Of a DNA stretch of 64,000 nt, positions 19,597 to 28,988 are shown one piece after another; within the stretch, counting starts at the first letter, position 1, and every line of letters begins with the position of its first letter. The notes below the pieces were generated by a model. The model did not search any database, had not been told where the DNA came from, and saw only the letters and a list, made by a program, of their open reading frames with translations. The stretch spans positions 62,001 through 126,000 of the forward strand of contig JAGRGH010000051.1 in NCBI GenBank assembly GCA_020445605.1, read 5' to 3'. The position numbers and the translations under genes are program-made. The DNA is from Chromatiales bacterium (GTDB lineage Bacteria > Pseudomonadota > Gammaproteobacteria > JAGRGH01).

Positions 19597-20948
19597 GACC
19601 CGGATTCGGCTGCCGGTTTGCGCCGGCGCCGGCGCCGGCGGTTGCGGCGTTTCGGTCCGTCGGCCTCGATTGGCGCCGGCTCGGCACGCCCCTCTGCAAG
19701 GTCCGTCCACCACTCGGCCAGTGCCGGCTCAACCTCGCCGGATTCCGCGCGCAGCAGCAGGAAATCATAGGCTGCGCGAAATCGCGGATGCGTCAGAAAC
19801 CGCTTCGCCCGATTGCCGTTGCGTTGCTCGAAGCGCGGTTGCAGACGCCAGATCTCGCGAATGACGCTCGTGAAACGGCGTGGAATGCTCACACGCGCGG
19901 CCTGCCCGTCGAGCACCGCATCGGCCGCGCGATCGATCACCTCGGCCGGCACGGCCTCGCTGGTCATTTCGCGCTCGGCGCGCAGTCGAACCGGTTCCCA
20001 CAGCAGCGTGGCAAACAGAAACGCCGGCGTAACGGGGCGGCCATCGGCGATGCGCACATCAGTATTTTCCATCGCGCGCGCAACGAAGGTGATCGGAAAG
20101 TGCTGGACCTCCTGCGCGAGCGCGGATTCGGTCGCCGGAAACAGCTGGCCGAACAGCCGGAAGTGGCGAATCTGTTCGAACGACTGCAAAGCATGGCCAG
20201 TCATGAACAGCTTCAGCACTTCATCGAACAACCGCGCCGGCGGGATATCGCCGAGCAGGCCGCCAAGCTGCCAGATCAGCTCCTCAGTGTGCTTCTCCAG
20301 CGTGAAACCGAGCTTCGCCGCGAAACGTGCCGCGCGCAGCATGCGCACCGGGTCTTCGCGGTATCGACGTTCCGGATCGCCGATCAGCCGGATCACGCCG
20401 GCATCCAGATCGGCCCGGCCGCCGACGAAATCCAGCACCGAGAAGTCGTCGATGTTGTAGTAGAGCGCGTTGACCGTGAAGTCGCGCCGCCAGGCGTCCT
20501 CCTCGATCGTGCCGTAGACGTTGTCGCGCAGCAGGCGACCGTCGCCGTCCACGGTCATGCCGTCGTGGTCTTCATCCGGGTCGCTGCCCTTACGGAAGGT
20601 CGCAACCTCGACGATGTCGCGCCCGTAGCGCACATGGGCCAACCGGAACCGACGGCCGATCAACCGGGCATTGCGAAACAGCTCCGCGACCTGCTCCGGG
20701 CGGGCGTCGGTCGCAACGTCGAAGTCCTTCGGCTCACGCCCGAGCAGCAGATCGCGAACCCCGCCGCCGACGAGATGGGCCTGGAACCCGGACTTGTGCA
20801 GCCGGTAGAGGACCTTCAGCGCGCTTTCGCTGATCAGGCTGCGCGAGATCGTGTGCGCGGACCGCGGGATGACGGCAGGGGCGGAATGAATGGCGGTGGT
20901 TCCTGCTTTGAAGCGGGTTCCGCCGGCCGTGGGCCCCATGCCTGACAC
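19593..20948 (-). CDS. pcnB: Poly(A) polymerase I
   Basis: 451 residues. Adds 3' poly(A) tails that promote RNA decay. Class II nucleotidyltransferase head with LVGGGVRDLLLGREPKDFDV; catalytic carboxylates D75 and D77. RRFRLAHVRYGRDIVEVATFR and RRDFTVNALYYNI follow. The PcnB-type N-terminal VIPRSAHTISRSLISESALKVLYRLH and the basic C-terminal tail of repeated Arg favour PcnB over the CCA-adding enzyme. The exact start is uncertain because the first ~20 residues are not family-like. First gene of the folK/pan operon. Confidence 0.93.
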   Translation of the reverse strand: MSGMGPTAGGTRFKAGTTAIHSAPAVIPRSAHTISRSLISESALKVLYRLHKSGFQAHLVGGGVRDLLLGREPKDFDVATDARPEQVAELFRNARLIGRRFRLAHVRYGRDIVEVATFRKGSDPDEDHDGMTVDGDGRLLRDNVYGTIEEDAWRRDFTVNALYYNIDDFSVLDFVGGRADLDAGVIRLIGDPERRYREDPVRMLRAARFAAKLGFTLEKHTEELIWQLGGLLGDIPPARLFDEVLKLFMTGHALQSFEQIRHFRLFGQLFPATESALAQEVQHFPITFVARAMENTDVRIADGRPVTPAFLFATLLWEPVRLRAEREMTSEAVPAEVIDRAADAVLDGQAARVSIPRRFTSVIREIWRLQPRFEQRNGNRAKRFLTHPRFRAAYDFLLLRAESGEVEPALAEWWTDLAEGRAEPAPIEADGPKRRNRRRRRRRKPAAESGS

Positions 20949-20955
20949 GGCACGA

Positions 20956-20983
20956 TTGAGTGGCGGAACGATCCGTTTATAAT
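20956..20983 (+). promoter_or_regulatory. Promoter of tRNA-Glu(CTC)
   Basis: TTGAGT (20956-20961), a 16-base spacer and a consensus TATAAT (20978-20983) lie 30 bases upstream of the tRNA. The -35 is only 8 bases from the divergent pcnB start codon. Confidence 0.75.
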
Positions 20984-21012
20984 ACCATCGCCTGCCAGCC
21001 CGGCACCTCGCC

Positions 21013-21088
21013 GCTCCCTTCGTCTAGAGGCCCAGGACGCCGCCCTCTCACGGCGGTAACAGGGGTTCGAATCCCCTAGGGAGCGCCA
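21013..21088 (+). tRNA. tRNA-Glu (anticodon CTC)
   Basis: 76 bases with encoded CCA. Acceptor arms GCTCCCT/AGGGAGC, anticodon stem CCGCC/GGCGG with loop CTCTCAC giving CTC, and a T arm with GGTTCGAAT. Reads GAG codons; a second glutamate tRNA with TTC is at 59644. The REP-type transposase begins downstream on the other strand. Confidence 0.96.
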
Positions 21089-21171
21089 TTTCCGACTTCC
21101 CCGGTACGGCGCAATCAGCCGTTCGCCCCGTTACTTCGGCGGTACGGTGGCCGGTCGGGCGGGCGCGGCGC

Positions 21172-21885
21172 CTAGCTGGGAATTTCCTCGACTTCCAGCC
21201 GCGGAATCGACGGGCGCCCGCGCCTGGAATGCCCCACGTTGCACTTGAGCTTCGCCTCGATCCGCTCGCGGAAATGATCGTTGCCGAGCGGCGTGCCCGT
21301 GCGCCAAGCCGCGCGAATCTGCTCGAGAGCGCCCGGTTCGACATGCGCCTTGAACAGCGCCTTGTACGCCTCGAGCCGTGCCGGGCGGGTCCGCGCCAGG
21401 TTCAGATACAGCGCATGAGCAGTGACCAGATCGTCGGCCTTGCCCTGCGCATTCGCCCGATAACTGCTCCACCGGTAGCCCGCCGGTGAGCGGACCATGT
21501 CCGCCCGGACCGGATTGAGCTCGATGTAGCGCATGCAGGCCAACAGATACTCCTCGTCGTGGATCAGGCTGGCCTTGTAGCGCCCCTCCCAGATCGAGCC
21601 GCTGGTGCCATACAGGTGATTGACGTACGGCACATAGCGCCGGCCGACGTACTGCATCATGCGGCTGATGCCGTCTTTCTCGGCTGGTGTGACCAACACA
21701 TGAATGTGATTGGTCATCAGAACGTAGGCGTGGATCGCACAGCCATAGCGCACGGCCGCCTCGCCAAGCCAGCCGAGATAGGCCGCGTAGTCGGAATCCT
21801 CGAAGAACACCGGCTCGCGACTGTGGCCACGCTGGACGACATGGACCGGCACTCCAGGTAGATAAAAACGTGGTTTTCGTGGCAT
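21172..21885 (-). CDS. REP-associated tyrosine transposase (TnpA-REP/RAYT)
   Basis: 237 residues. Y1-type transposase of the IS200/IS605-like RAYT branch: MPRKPRFYLPG and HVVQRGHSREPVFF at the N-terminus, metal-binding HUH at H60-x-H62 in TNHIHVLVTP, and a tyrosine helix at about 79-87 (QYVGRRYVPYVN). IWEGRYKASLI and RYIELNPVRADMV complete the family pattern. These single-copy domesticated transposases are thought to spread REP palindromes rather than themselves. Intact reading frame. It is next to tRNA-Glu and to GGGCTCTGACCCC repeats. Confidence 0.93.
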   Translation of the reverse strand: MPRKPRFYLPGVPVHVVQRGHSREPVFFEDSDYAAYLGWLGEAAVRYGCAIHAYVLMTNHIHVLVTPAEKDGISRMMQYVGRRYVPYVNHLYGTSGSIWEGRYKASLIHDEEYLLACMRYIELNPVRADMVRSPAGYRWSSYRANAQGKADDLVTAHALYLNLARTRPARLEAYKALFKAHVEPGALEQIRAAWRTGTPLGNDHFRERIEAKLKCNVGHSRRGRPSIPRLEVEEIPS

Positions 21886-21940
21886 TTACCCACCCCCTTC
21901 GCAGCAGAAGGGGGATCGTAACACCTGCGGCAGGCCAAAT

Positions 21941-22111
21941 AAAGGGCTCTGACCCCTTTTTATAGGGCTCTGCCCCCTTTTTATAGTGGAACATTCATTG
22001 TATCAACCAGCAGCGGTTTAAGCCTTTTTTGTTCCCCTTTTGTGGGACAGCAGTGGCTCTGCCCCTTAAATTCAGTGTTGCACTTGATTCTTGAATCTAA
22101 GCTGACCCCTA
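21941..22111. repeat. Cluster of GGGCTCTGACCCC-type repeat units
   Basis: Related units occur in one orientation: AAAGGGCTCTGACCCCTTTT (21941-21960), AGGGCTCTGCCCCCTTTTT (21964-21982), GGCTCTGCCCCTT (22055-22067) and AAGCTGACCCCTA (22099-22111). The first two are tandem and each has short complementary ends (AAAGGG/CCCTTT). They lie immediately upstream of the RAYT gene and within the AT-rich island. Confidence 0.7.
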
Positions 22112-22739
22112 TATTTTTAATTGTTAAATTGACCAAAGGAAGCATGTATAAAATTAGGAATAGTGTAGTTGGCAGTGGAACAGATTGCGTGATATCGATT
22201 GTAAGGATCGGTACGAACGGATTCGTGCCGCCAGTGCCGCCGCCCATTCGAAAATCGTTATCCATGGCGCCGCCGAAAACAAAAGAACCACCCAGGCTAT
22301 TGTATATCGCGGAAATACCTTCTGAATTAAAGGTGATTTCTCTAAATGAATAGCTCGCATAGTCGGGTATCAAAACTGACCCGTAATTTACACCTGTACC
22401 CAAGTCATTGAATATAGAAACATCAGTAGTGGAGTCGCCAAGAAGGGCTGGGAGAGCCGTATTCACATCGTAAATTGAAAAGAATCCGTTGGTGGAAGGG
22501 TGGGTGCCGTTGTCAGTGTTTCCCACATAAAAACGAAATACTGCTGAATTCACATTGCCGGATAGACCGGATAGATCAAATGTGAAGAAGTTATGCCACT
22601 CTGTAAACGCTGTACTGCCGTAATAAAAACCTGCGGAGTAGTTCTCATTGGTGCTTACATGTTGGCCTTCATCAGAGTACCAACCTCTATCTGATGGATT
22701 GAAAATAAAAGGAAGTGCGAGACACCTGATTGGCATCAA
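21981..22739 (-). pseudogene. Decayed exosortase-target (PEP-CTERM-like) protein in an AT-rich island
   Basis: An open frame of 252 residues in DNA much richer in A/T than its surroundings, which points to horizontal origin. The middle, about residues 18-185, reads as a secreted beta-rich domain (TEWHNFFTFDLSGLSG, SAVFRFYVGN, FSIYDVNTALPALL). It is followed by SVPLPTTLFLILYMLPLVNL, resembling a VPLP/VPEP exosortase sorting helix. Two features suggest decay. There is no proper signal peptide at the N-terminus, and the sorting helix is not followed by a basic end but by about 45 residues encoded by the repeat units. Function unknown. Confidence 0.5.
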
Positions 22740-22756
22740 TAGAGATACAAGGATTT

Positions 22757-22776
22757 AAGGAGTCAGAGCCCTTTTC
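22757..22776. repeat. Inverted copy of the GGGCTCTGACCCC repeat closing the AT-rich island
   Basis: AAGGAGTCAGAGCCCTTTT on the plus strand is the reverse complement of the 21941 unit with one change. With the 21941-21982 copies it brackets the AT-rich gene in inverted orientation. Confidence 0.65.
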
Positions 22777-23207
22777 AAGAGATCGACGCCGGGCACAGGG
22801 TCCAAAAAGGCCGGATGCACGATCCCCCGCCCGACCGGCTGCACCGGGCGGATCGCTTGGAGTCTGGCGACATCGGACAGACGCATGATCCCTGCTCCCG
22901 CGTTGAAACCCGTTCATTTCCCACTCCAGAAGGCTAGAACACCGGGAGGCCACTGACAAGGCGGCCGCAGGCCTGCCCTGGCGACCGGATGGGGCAAATG
23001 GCCCAGGCTGCCGCAGCGCACAACGCCTGCCGCGATTTTCTGCAAGAATGGGTCCCACGACGGCACTGCGGCAGAGGACCTCGTGATTCATCCGGCACAC
23101 CGAGCCCCGATCCGGCCCGACCAGCCCCGCCCGGCAGCACGGCGACCAGCCGCAGCGCGACGCGTTCACCTGCCCGCCCCCGGCGGCAGCGGATGCCGGC
23201 AAGCCCG
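22777..23207. other. Gene-free stretch before the FHA-cyclase gene
   Basis: 430 bases at normal high GC with no convincing gene. A minus-strand frame of 43 codons (22755-22886) ends inside the repeat but has no recognisable family. No clear promoter hexamers were found for the downstream gene. Confidence 0.4.
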
Positions 23208-24092
23208 ATGACCGACCCCACCGACAACCGCTCGATCAAGGCCTGGCTCGTGTTCAAGGGTGAGCGAATTCCGCTGCGCATGTCGTTCAACGTTGGTCGC
23301 TCGCAGAAGTGCAAGTTCGTGCTCGAGGACGATCGCGCCTCGCGCGAGCACGCGATGTTCCAGTACGACGACGCCGGCCGCCGCTGGCTGATCATCGATC
23401 TGGGCAGCACCAACGGCACCTATCTGAACGAAAACCGCCTCAGCCGGCCGATGCCGCTGAAAGACGGCGACACCGTGCGCATCGGCGACAGCCAGTTCGA
23501 GTTCGGCGAGCTGCGCGACGAGACGCTGACCCGCGATGCGTCCAGCATCGCCTCCGATCGCACGGTCATCGCGGTGAACACCACGCCGGTCTGGCTGCTG
23601 CTCGCCGACGTGAAGGGCTCGACCCGGCTGATCCAGGAACTGCCCCAAAGCGAAGTCTCGCTGAAATTCCGCATGTGGGGCCGCGAGTGCGAGCGCATCG
23701 TCCAAGCCAGCGGCGGCATGGTGAACGAATACATGGGCGACGGCCTCCTGGCGTTCTGGCGCGACGCGCCGGACGCGCCCGGACGCATCGCGACGATGCT
23801 GCGCGAGTTCAACGCGCTGGAATCCGAAACCGGCCTGGGTTTTCGCGTGATCTGCCACTACGGCGTCGTGGCGATCGGCGCCGGCATGAGCAGTGGCGTG
23901 GAGAAGCTCGCCGGCAAGGACCTGAACTACATCTTCAAGATCGAGAAACCCGCCGGCAAGACCGGAATGAAGGTCAATCTGACCCAGGCCGCCGCCAACC
24001 GCCTGGGCGACCAGTTCGAGTGCATGGAGACGGCCGAGACCGAGGTCGCGGGCTTCGCCGACCAGCACAAGATTCTGACCCCCTGCTTCTAG
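23208..24092 (+). CDS. FHA domain-class III nucleotide cyclase fusion
   Basis: 294 residues; an in-frame ATG at 23193 is an alternative start. FHA domain at about 12-98: GRSQKCKFVLEDDRASREHA and DLGSTNGTYLNENR carry the phosphothreonine-binding residues. A class III cyclase homology domain follows at about 127-290, with metal aspartates D134 (LADVKGSTR) and D178 (GMVNEYMGDG). Where cyclases have Asp-x6-Asn-x3-Arg, this has Lys-x6-N240-x3-K244, so the purine-selecting Asp and transition-state Arg are both replaced. It may be inactive, regulatory or of unusual specificity. Monocistronic before valS. No membrane segment. Confidence 0.85.
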   Translation: MTDPTDNRSIKAWLVFKGERIPLRMSFNVGRSQKCKFVLEDDRASREHAMFQYDDAGRRWLIIDLGSTNGTYLNENRLSRPMPLKDGDTVRIGDSQFEFGELRDETLTRDASSIASDRTVIAVNTTPVWLLLADVKGSTRLIQELPQSEVSLKFRMWGRECERIVQASGGMVNEYMGDGLLAFWRDAPDAPGRIATMLREFNALESETGLGFRVICHYGVVAIGAGMSSGVEKLAGKDLNYIFKIEKPAGKTGMKVNLTQAAANRLGDQFECMETAETEVAGFADQHKILTPCF

Positions 24093-24137
24093 CGCACCCG
24101 CCCGCATGCGGCCGACCAGCCGCCCGTGGCCGCCCGT

Positions 24138-24143
24138 TATAAT
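24138..24143 (+). promoter_or_regulatory. -10 element for valS
   Basis: A consensus TATAAT lies 33 bases upstream of the valS ATG, predicting a leader of about 25 bases. The -35 region (ACCAGC at 17 bases) is poor. Confidence 0.5.
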
Positions 24144-24175
24144 CGCGCCTTTATTCGCTCCGCCCCTTCCTGACC

Positions 24176-26932
24176 ATGGACAAAAGCTTCGATCCCGCCG
24201 CGATCGAGTCCGATCTTTACGGACGCTGGGAACAGGCCGGCGTGTTCGCGCCCAGCGGCGACGGCGCGCCGTACTGCATCATGATCCCGCCGCCCAACGT
24301 CACGGGCAGCCTGCACATGGGCCACGCGTTCCAGGACACGATCATGGACGCCCTGACCCGCTACCACCGCATGCGCGGCCGGCGCACGCTCTGGCAGCCG
24401 GGGACCGACCATGCCGGGATCGCGACGCAGATGGTCGTCGAGCGCCAGCTGAACGCGACGGGCAAGACCCGCCACGACCTGGGTCGCGAGGTGTTCATCG
24501 AGCGCGTCTGGCAGTGGAAGCAGGAGTCCGGCGGGCGCATCACGCGCCAGCTGCGCCGAATGGGTGCCTCGGTCGACTGGTCGCGCGAGCGCTTCACCAT
24601 GGACGAGGGCCTGTCGGCCGCCGTGCGCGAGGTGTTCGTGCGCCTGTACGAGGAGGGTCTGATCTATCGCGGCCAGCGCCTCGTGAACTGGGACCCGGTA
24701 CTGCACACGGCGGTCAGCGATCTGGAGGTCGAGAACGTCGAGGACAATGGCTACCTCTGGCACCTGCGCTATCCGCTCGCGGACGGCAGCGGGCAGCTGG
24801 TCGTCGCCACGACCCGGCCGGAAACCATGCTCGGCGACACCGCCGTGGCGGTGCACCCCGAGGACGAACGCTATCAGGCGCTGATCGGCCGCGAAGTCGA
24901 ACTGCCGCTGACCGGCCGGCGCATTCCGGTGATCGCCGACACCTATGTCGATCCGACCTTCGGCTCGGGCTGCGTGAAAATCACGCCCGCGCACGACTTC
25001 AACGACTACGCCGTCGGCGAGCGCCACGGCCTGCCGCTGATCAACGTGCTGGATCGCAACGCGGCCATCAACGACAACGCACCCGAGGCCTACCGCGGGC
25101 TGGATCGCTACGAGGCACGCAGGCGCATCATCGCGGATCTCGAAACCGTCGGCCTGATCGAGCGCATTGAAGCGCACCGTCACGTCGTGCCGCGCGGCGA
25201 CCGCTCGGGTGCCGTGCTGGAACCGTGGCTGACCGACCAATGGTTCGTGCGTGCCGGCCCGCTCGCCGAGACCGCGATCCGCGCGGTCGAGAACGGCCGC
25301 ATCCGCTTTGTGCCCGAGAACTGGACCAAGACCTACTACGAATGGATGCGCAACATCCAGGACTGGTGCATCTCGCGGCAGATCTGGTGGGGACACCGCA
25401 TCCCGGCCTGGTACGACGAGGCGGGCAATGTCTATGTCGGACGTAGTGAAGTCGAGGTCCGCGAACGCCACGCACTGGGCGATCGCCCGCTGCGCCAGGA
25501 CGACGACGTGCTGGACACCTGGTTCTCCTCGGCGCTGTGGCCGTTCTCCACACTCGGCTGGCCGGAAAACACCGAGGCGCTGCGCAGTTTCTACCCGACC
25601 AGCGTGCTGGTCACGGGCTTCGACATCATCTTTTTCTGGGTTGCCCGGATGATCATGATGGGCCTGAAGTTCATGGACGACGTGCCGTTTCGCGAGGTCT
25701 ACATCCACGGGCTGGTGCGCGACGCGCACGGCCAGAAGATGTCGAAGTCCAAGGGCAATGTGCTCGATCCGATCGACCTGATCGACGGCATCGACCTCGA
25801 AACGCTGGTTGAAAAACGCATCGCTGGACTGATGCAGCCACAAATGGCCGCAACCATTGAACGTCATACCCGCGAGGACTTTCCGCAGGGCATCAAGGGC
25901 TACGGCACCGACGCACTGCGCTTCACGTTCGCGGCGCTGGCCAGCACCGGGCGCGACATCAACTTTGATGTCGGCCGCATTGAAGGCTATCGCAACTTTT
26001 GCAACAAGCTGTGGAACGCCGCGCGCTATGTGCTGATGCGCTGCGAGGACGGTGCGGACATCACGCCGCACACCGACCGGCTTACGCTCGCCGACCGCTG
26101 GATTCGTTCACGGCTCGCCGGCACCGTGCGCATCGTCAATGACGCAATCGGCAGTTACCGGTTCGATCTCGCCGCGAACGCGCTGCACGACTTTGTCTGG
26201 CATGCCTACTGCGACTGGTATCTGGAACTGACCAAGCCCGTGCTGAACGACGCGAGCGATTTGCAGATGGCGGCCACGACACGTCACACCCTGCTCGACG
26301 TGCTCGAAAACACCCTGCGTCTGCTGCATCCGATCATGCCGTTCATCACGGAGGCCGTCTGGCGACCCGTTGCGGATCGCCTCGGCGTCGCGGGCGAGAC
26401 GATCATGCTCGCGCCCTACCCTGAATCCGACGCCATCGTCGCGGACCCCGCGGCCGAGCAGGAAATGACCTGGCTGCAGAGCTTCGTGCTGGGCGTGCGG
26501 CGCATCCGTGCGGAAATGGACATCGCGCCAGGCAAGCCATTGCCGGTGCTGGTACAGGGCGGCAACGATGAAGAACGGGACTGGTTCGAACGCAATGCGG
26601 GTCTGATTTCCGCACTCGCACGCATCGAGTCCGCAAGCCGTCTGGCCGATGGCGAAACCGGCCCGGAGAGCGCGACCGCCATTGCCGGCGGCACAACGAT
26701 TCTGATTCCGCTGGCAGGGCTCATCGACAAGGATGCCGAACTCGCCCGGCTCGACAAGGAACTCGGCAAGCTGTCCGCGCAGATCGAACAGATCGAGCGC
26801 AAGCTGTCGAATGCCAGCTTCGTCGAGCGTGCGCCTGCGGAAGTCGTCGCCAAGGAACGCGCCCGCGCCGACGGCCTTCGCGATGCCATCGCGAACTTCA
26901 GCGCGCAGCGCGAACGCATCGCCAGACTTTAG
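24176..26932 (+). CDS. valS: Valyl-tRNA synthetase
   Basis: 918 residues, normal for a bacterial ValRS. Class Ia synthetase charging tRNA-Val. HIGH-type motif in [16 protein letters not shown] near residue 43, an editing (CP1) domain with [33 protein letters not shown], and the KMSKS motif at K521 in [12 protein letters not shown]. The C-terminus ends in the coiled coil typical of ValRS ([20 protein letters not shown]). Three glycosyltransferase genes follow 8 bases downstream and may be partly co-transcribed. Confidence 0.98.
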   Translation: MDKSFDPAAIESDLYGRWEQAGVFAPSGDGAPYCIMIPPPNVTGSLHMGHAFQDTIMDALTRYHRMRGRRTLWQPGTDHAGIATQMVVERQLNATGKTRHDLGREVFIERVWQWKQESGGRITRQLRRMGASVDWSRERFTMDEGLSAAVREVFVRLYEEGLIYRGQRLVNWDPVLHTAVSDLEVENVEDNGYLWHLRYPLADGSGQLVVATTRPETMLGDTAVAVHPEDERYQALIGREVELPLTGRRIPVIADTYVDPTFGSGCVKITPAHDFNDYAVGERHGLPLINVLDRNAAINDNAPEAYRGLDRYEARRRIIADLETVGLIERIEAHRHVVPRGDRSGAVLEPWLTDQWFVRAGPLAETAIRAVENGRIRFVPENWTKTYYEWMRNIQDWCISRQIWWGHRIPAWYDEAGNVYVGRSEVEVRERHALGDRPLRQDDDVLDTWFSSALWPFSTLGWPENTEALRSFYPTSVLVTGFDIIFFWVARMIMMGLKFMDDVPFREVYIHGLVRDAHGQKMSKSKGNVLDPIDLIDGIDLETLVEKRIAGLMQPQMAATIERHTREDFPQGIKGYGTDALRFTFAALASTGRDINFDVGRIEGYRNFCNKLWNAARYVLMRCEDGADITPHTDRLTLADRWIRSRLAGTVRIVNDAIGSYRFDLAANALHDFVWHAYCDWYLELTKPVLNDASDLQMAATTRHTLLDVLENTLRLLHPIMPFITEAVWRPVADRLGVAGETIMLAPYPESDAIVADPAAEQEMTWLQSFVLGVRRIRAEMDIAPGKPLPVLVQGGNDEERDWFERNAGLISALARIESASRLADGETGPESATAIAGGTTILIPLAGLIDKDAELARLDKELGKLSAQIEQIERKLSNASFVERAPAEVVAKERARADGLRDAIANFSAQRERIARL

Positions 26933-26940
26933 GCTCCATC

Positions 26941-27846
26941 GTGCGCATCAGTGTCTGGCTGACGACCTACAACTCCGAGCGCTACATAGCCGCGGCGATC
27001 GACAGCGTCCTCGCGCAAACGCGACCGGCCAGCGAGATCGTCATCTGTGACGACGGATCGAGCGATGGAACGCGCGAGCTTCTGACCGCCTACGCGAACC
27101 GGCATCCGGGCCTGTTCCGCATCGAGTTCAACGAACGCAACCTCGGCATCACGCCGAACAAGACCAAGGTCGCCGGGCTGTGCACGGGCGACCTCGTCAC
27201 CTGGCTGGATGCCGACGACCGGTTTCTGCCACGCAAGCTTGAGCTTGAATCCGATGCGCTGCTCACGCATTCCGACGCCGGATTCGCATTTTCGAATGTC
27301 CGGCTTGTGGATTCCGATGGCACCCCGCTGAGCGAGTGGGATTTTTCCAGGGCCTTCGGGGCCGGCGGCCCCGTTCCACGCGATACGCTCGTCGGCGCAC
27401 TCCTGCGACCGTCACGATTCACCGCACACCTTCGCAACGAACTCGTACACCGTTGCCTGATCCCGACGCCCGCGTTCGATCCGAGGATCCGGCTCTGGCA
27501 GGACTGGGATGCGCGCGTATCACTGGCGATTGAACATCCGGGCATCTACGTGCCAGAAACCCTGCAGGAATATCGCCGAACCGACGAATCATGCAGTGTC
27601 ACCCACACCGTCGCCAGCCTGGAAGACATGGTGTATGCGGCGGAGAAATTTCACGACACGATTGCGGCACTGCCGCCGGATGCCGCAACGAAATCCCGCT
27701 GGGACTTCGTGCAGATCTCCCTTCAAAAGTACCGTGAACTCGGACAGGTTTCACGCCGCGACGCAGCCCGCGCCCGCCGAGCGCTCGCCCGGCTTGCCTT
27801 CCGTCATCCGAGAATTTTCGCGCATTTTTACTTCAGGCCGTCCTGA
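26941..27846 (+). CDS. Family 2 glycosyltransferase
   Basis: 301 residues from GTG 26941. GT-A fold: RISVWLTTYNSERYIAAAIDSVLAQT at the N-terminus, ICDDGSSDGTRELL and the metal-binding WLDADDRFLP. The C-terminal half holds the acceptor region with QDWDARVSLAIEHPGIYV. No membrane helix. First of three glycosyltransferases after valS. The donor and acceptor sugars cannot be told from sequence; surface polysaccharide synthesis is inferred from neighbours. Confidence 0.88.
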   Translation: MRISVWLTTYNSERYIAAAIDSVLAQTRPASEIVICDDGSSDGTRELLTAYANRHPGLFRIEFNERNLGITPNKTKVAGLCTGDLVTWLDADDRFLPRKLELESDALLTHSDAGFAFSNVRLVDSDGTPLSEWDFSRAFGAGGPVPRDTLVGALLRPSRFTAHLRNELVHRCLIPTPAFDPRIRLWQDWDARVSLAIEHPGIYVPETLQEYRRTDESCSVTHTVASLEDMVYAAEKFHDTIAALPPDAATKSRWDFVQISLQKYRELGQVSRRDAARARRALARLAFRHPRIFAHFYFRPS

Positions 27847-27860
27847 ATCGGCGGGCTTTC

Positions 27861-28988
27861 GTGACTTCGCAAATGCAACCGTTTGCGTATTGTCGCAACC
27901 CGCCGCAAGACGCCAAAAAAGCACTGCTGTGCTACGTCGCCGATCCACTGGTTTCCAGCGAGTTTGGCGATTGGCATCTACACCCAAACCGTCGCAACGC
28001 AGTGACGATCGCTACAACGATTACGGAGCTGGGGTATTCTCTGGATGTGATTGATTGCGAGAGCACGCTGGATTTCGACGCATCCGACTATTCCCTGATC
28101 GTTGGCCAGGGCCCGGCATTTACAACGGCCCTCAAGTCAGCCGCCAACGAGGCCGTGAAGGTTCTATTGGGCACGGAACTCCCACCGGGATTCGTCCGCC
28201 GCGCACTGCATGCACGACTGAATCGGCTTCATTCCGGTCGCGGCGGTGACTACACCGAGCAGCGTCCGGAATTTCTGACCGACACCATGATCGATGCCTC
28301 CGATCTGGTTCTGTGCATGGACTCAGCCTTCGCTCAACAGATCTGGCGCCAGCGGGCTGACGCCGTGACGAGGCTCGCGCCCGGCTGTCTGAACGACATT
28401 CCGACGATTCGTTTCCGCAACCCGTTTACCGCGAGACGACGGTTCCTCTGGATGGCCGGCACCGGGCTAGTCTACAAGGGGCTCGACCTCGCGCTCGAGG
28501 TCTTCTCTTCGCGACCCGACCTGGAACTGCACATCTTCGGCCGAGTCAGGGCGAACCCGGAATTTTGTGACATGTACCGGCGGGAACTGTTCGAGACACC
28601 GAATATTTCGCTTCATGGATTCGTCGATGTACGCACAGCGAAGTACCGCTCCATCGCACGACGCTGCGCGTGGAACCTGGTGCTGTCCTGCGCGGAAGGC
28701 GGAGGCGACAGCGTATGGACCCCCATGCGTTCGGGGCTGCTGCCAGTCCATCTGCGCAGCGCGGCCATCGACGCAGACGGTTTCGGCGTCATAATCGAGA
28801 CTGATTCGATCGAGGCCATTTCAGCGGCGGTGGATCGTAGCGCGGCAATCAGTCCGGCCGAGTGGTATCGACAGTATCGGCGTCTTCAATCGACGATGCG
28901 GCGCCGGTTCACATCGCAAAGGCTGCAACTCTCATTGACCGAGGCATTGACAAGCATCGACCGGCATCGAATGTTGGTGGCCCAGTGA
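27861..28988 (+). CDS. Glycosyltransferase, probable GT-B fold
   Basis: 375 residues from GTG 27861. The C-terminal half resembles GT4-type enzymes: FLWMAGTGLVYKGLDLALEVF, LELHIFGRV, NISLHGFVDV and a donor-binding segment LVLSCAEGGGDSVWTPMRSGLLPV. The N-terminal half contains ALLCYVADPLV and HPNRRNAVTIATTITELGY. Overlaps the next gene as GTGA, so the two are coupled. Assignment to a specific family is tentative. Confidence 0.75.
   Translation: MTSQMQPFAYCRNPPQDAKKALLCYVADPLVSSEFGDWHLHPNRRNAVTIATTITELGYSLDVIDCESTLDFDASDYSLIVGQGPAFTTALKSAANEAVKVLLGTELPPGFVRRALHARLNRLHSGRGGDYTEQRPEFLTDTMIDASDLVLCMDSAFAQQIWRQRADAVTRLAPGCLNDIPTIRFRNPFTARRRFLWMAGTGLVYKGLDLALEVFSSRPDLELHIFGRVRANPEFCDMYRRELFETPNISLHGFVDVRTAKYRSIARRCAWNLVLSCAEGGGDSVWTPMRSGLLPVHLRSAAIDADGFGVIIETDSIEAISAAVDRSAAISPAEWYRQYRRLQSTMRRRFTSQRLQLSLTEALTSIDRHRMLVAQ

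Noticed and set aside
22755-22886. 43-codon minus-strand frame ending in the repeat
   Set aside because: No family resemblance, and it ends inside a dispersed repeat; chance frame or remnant.
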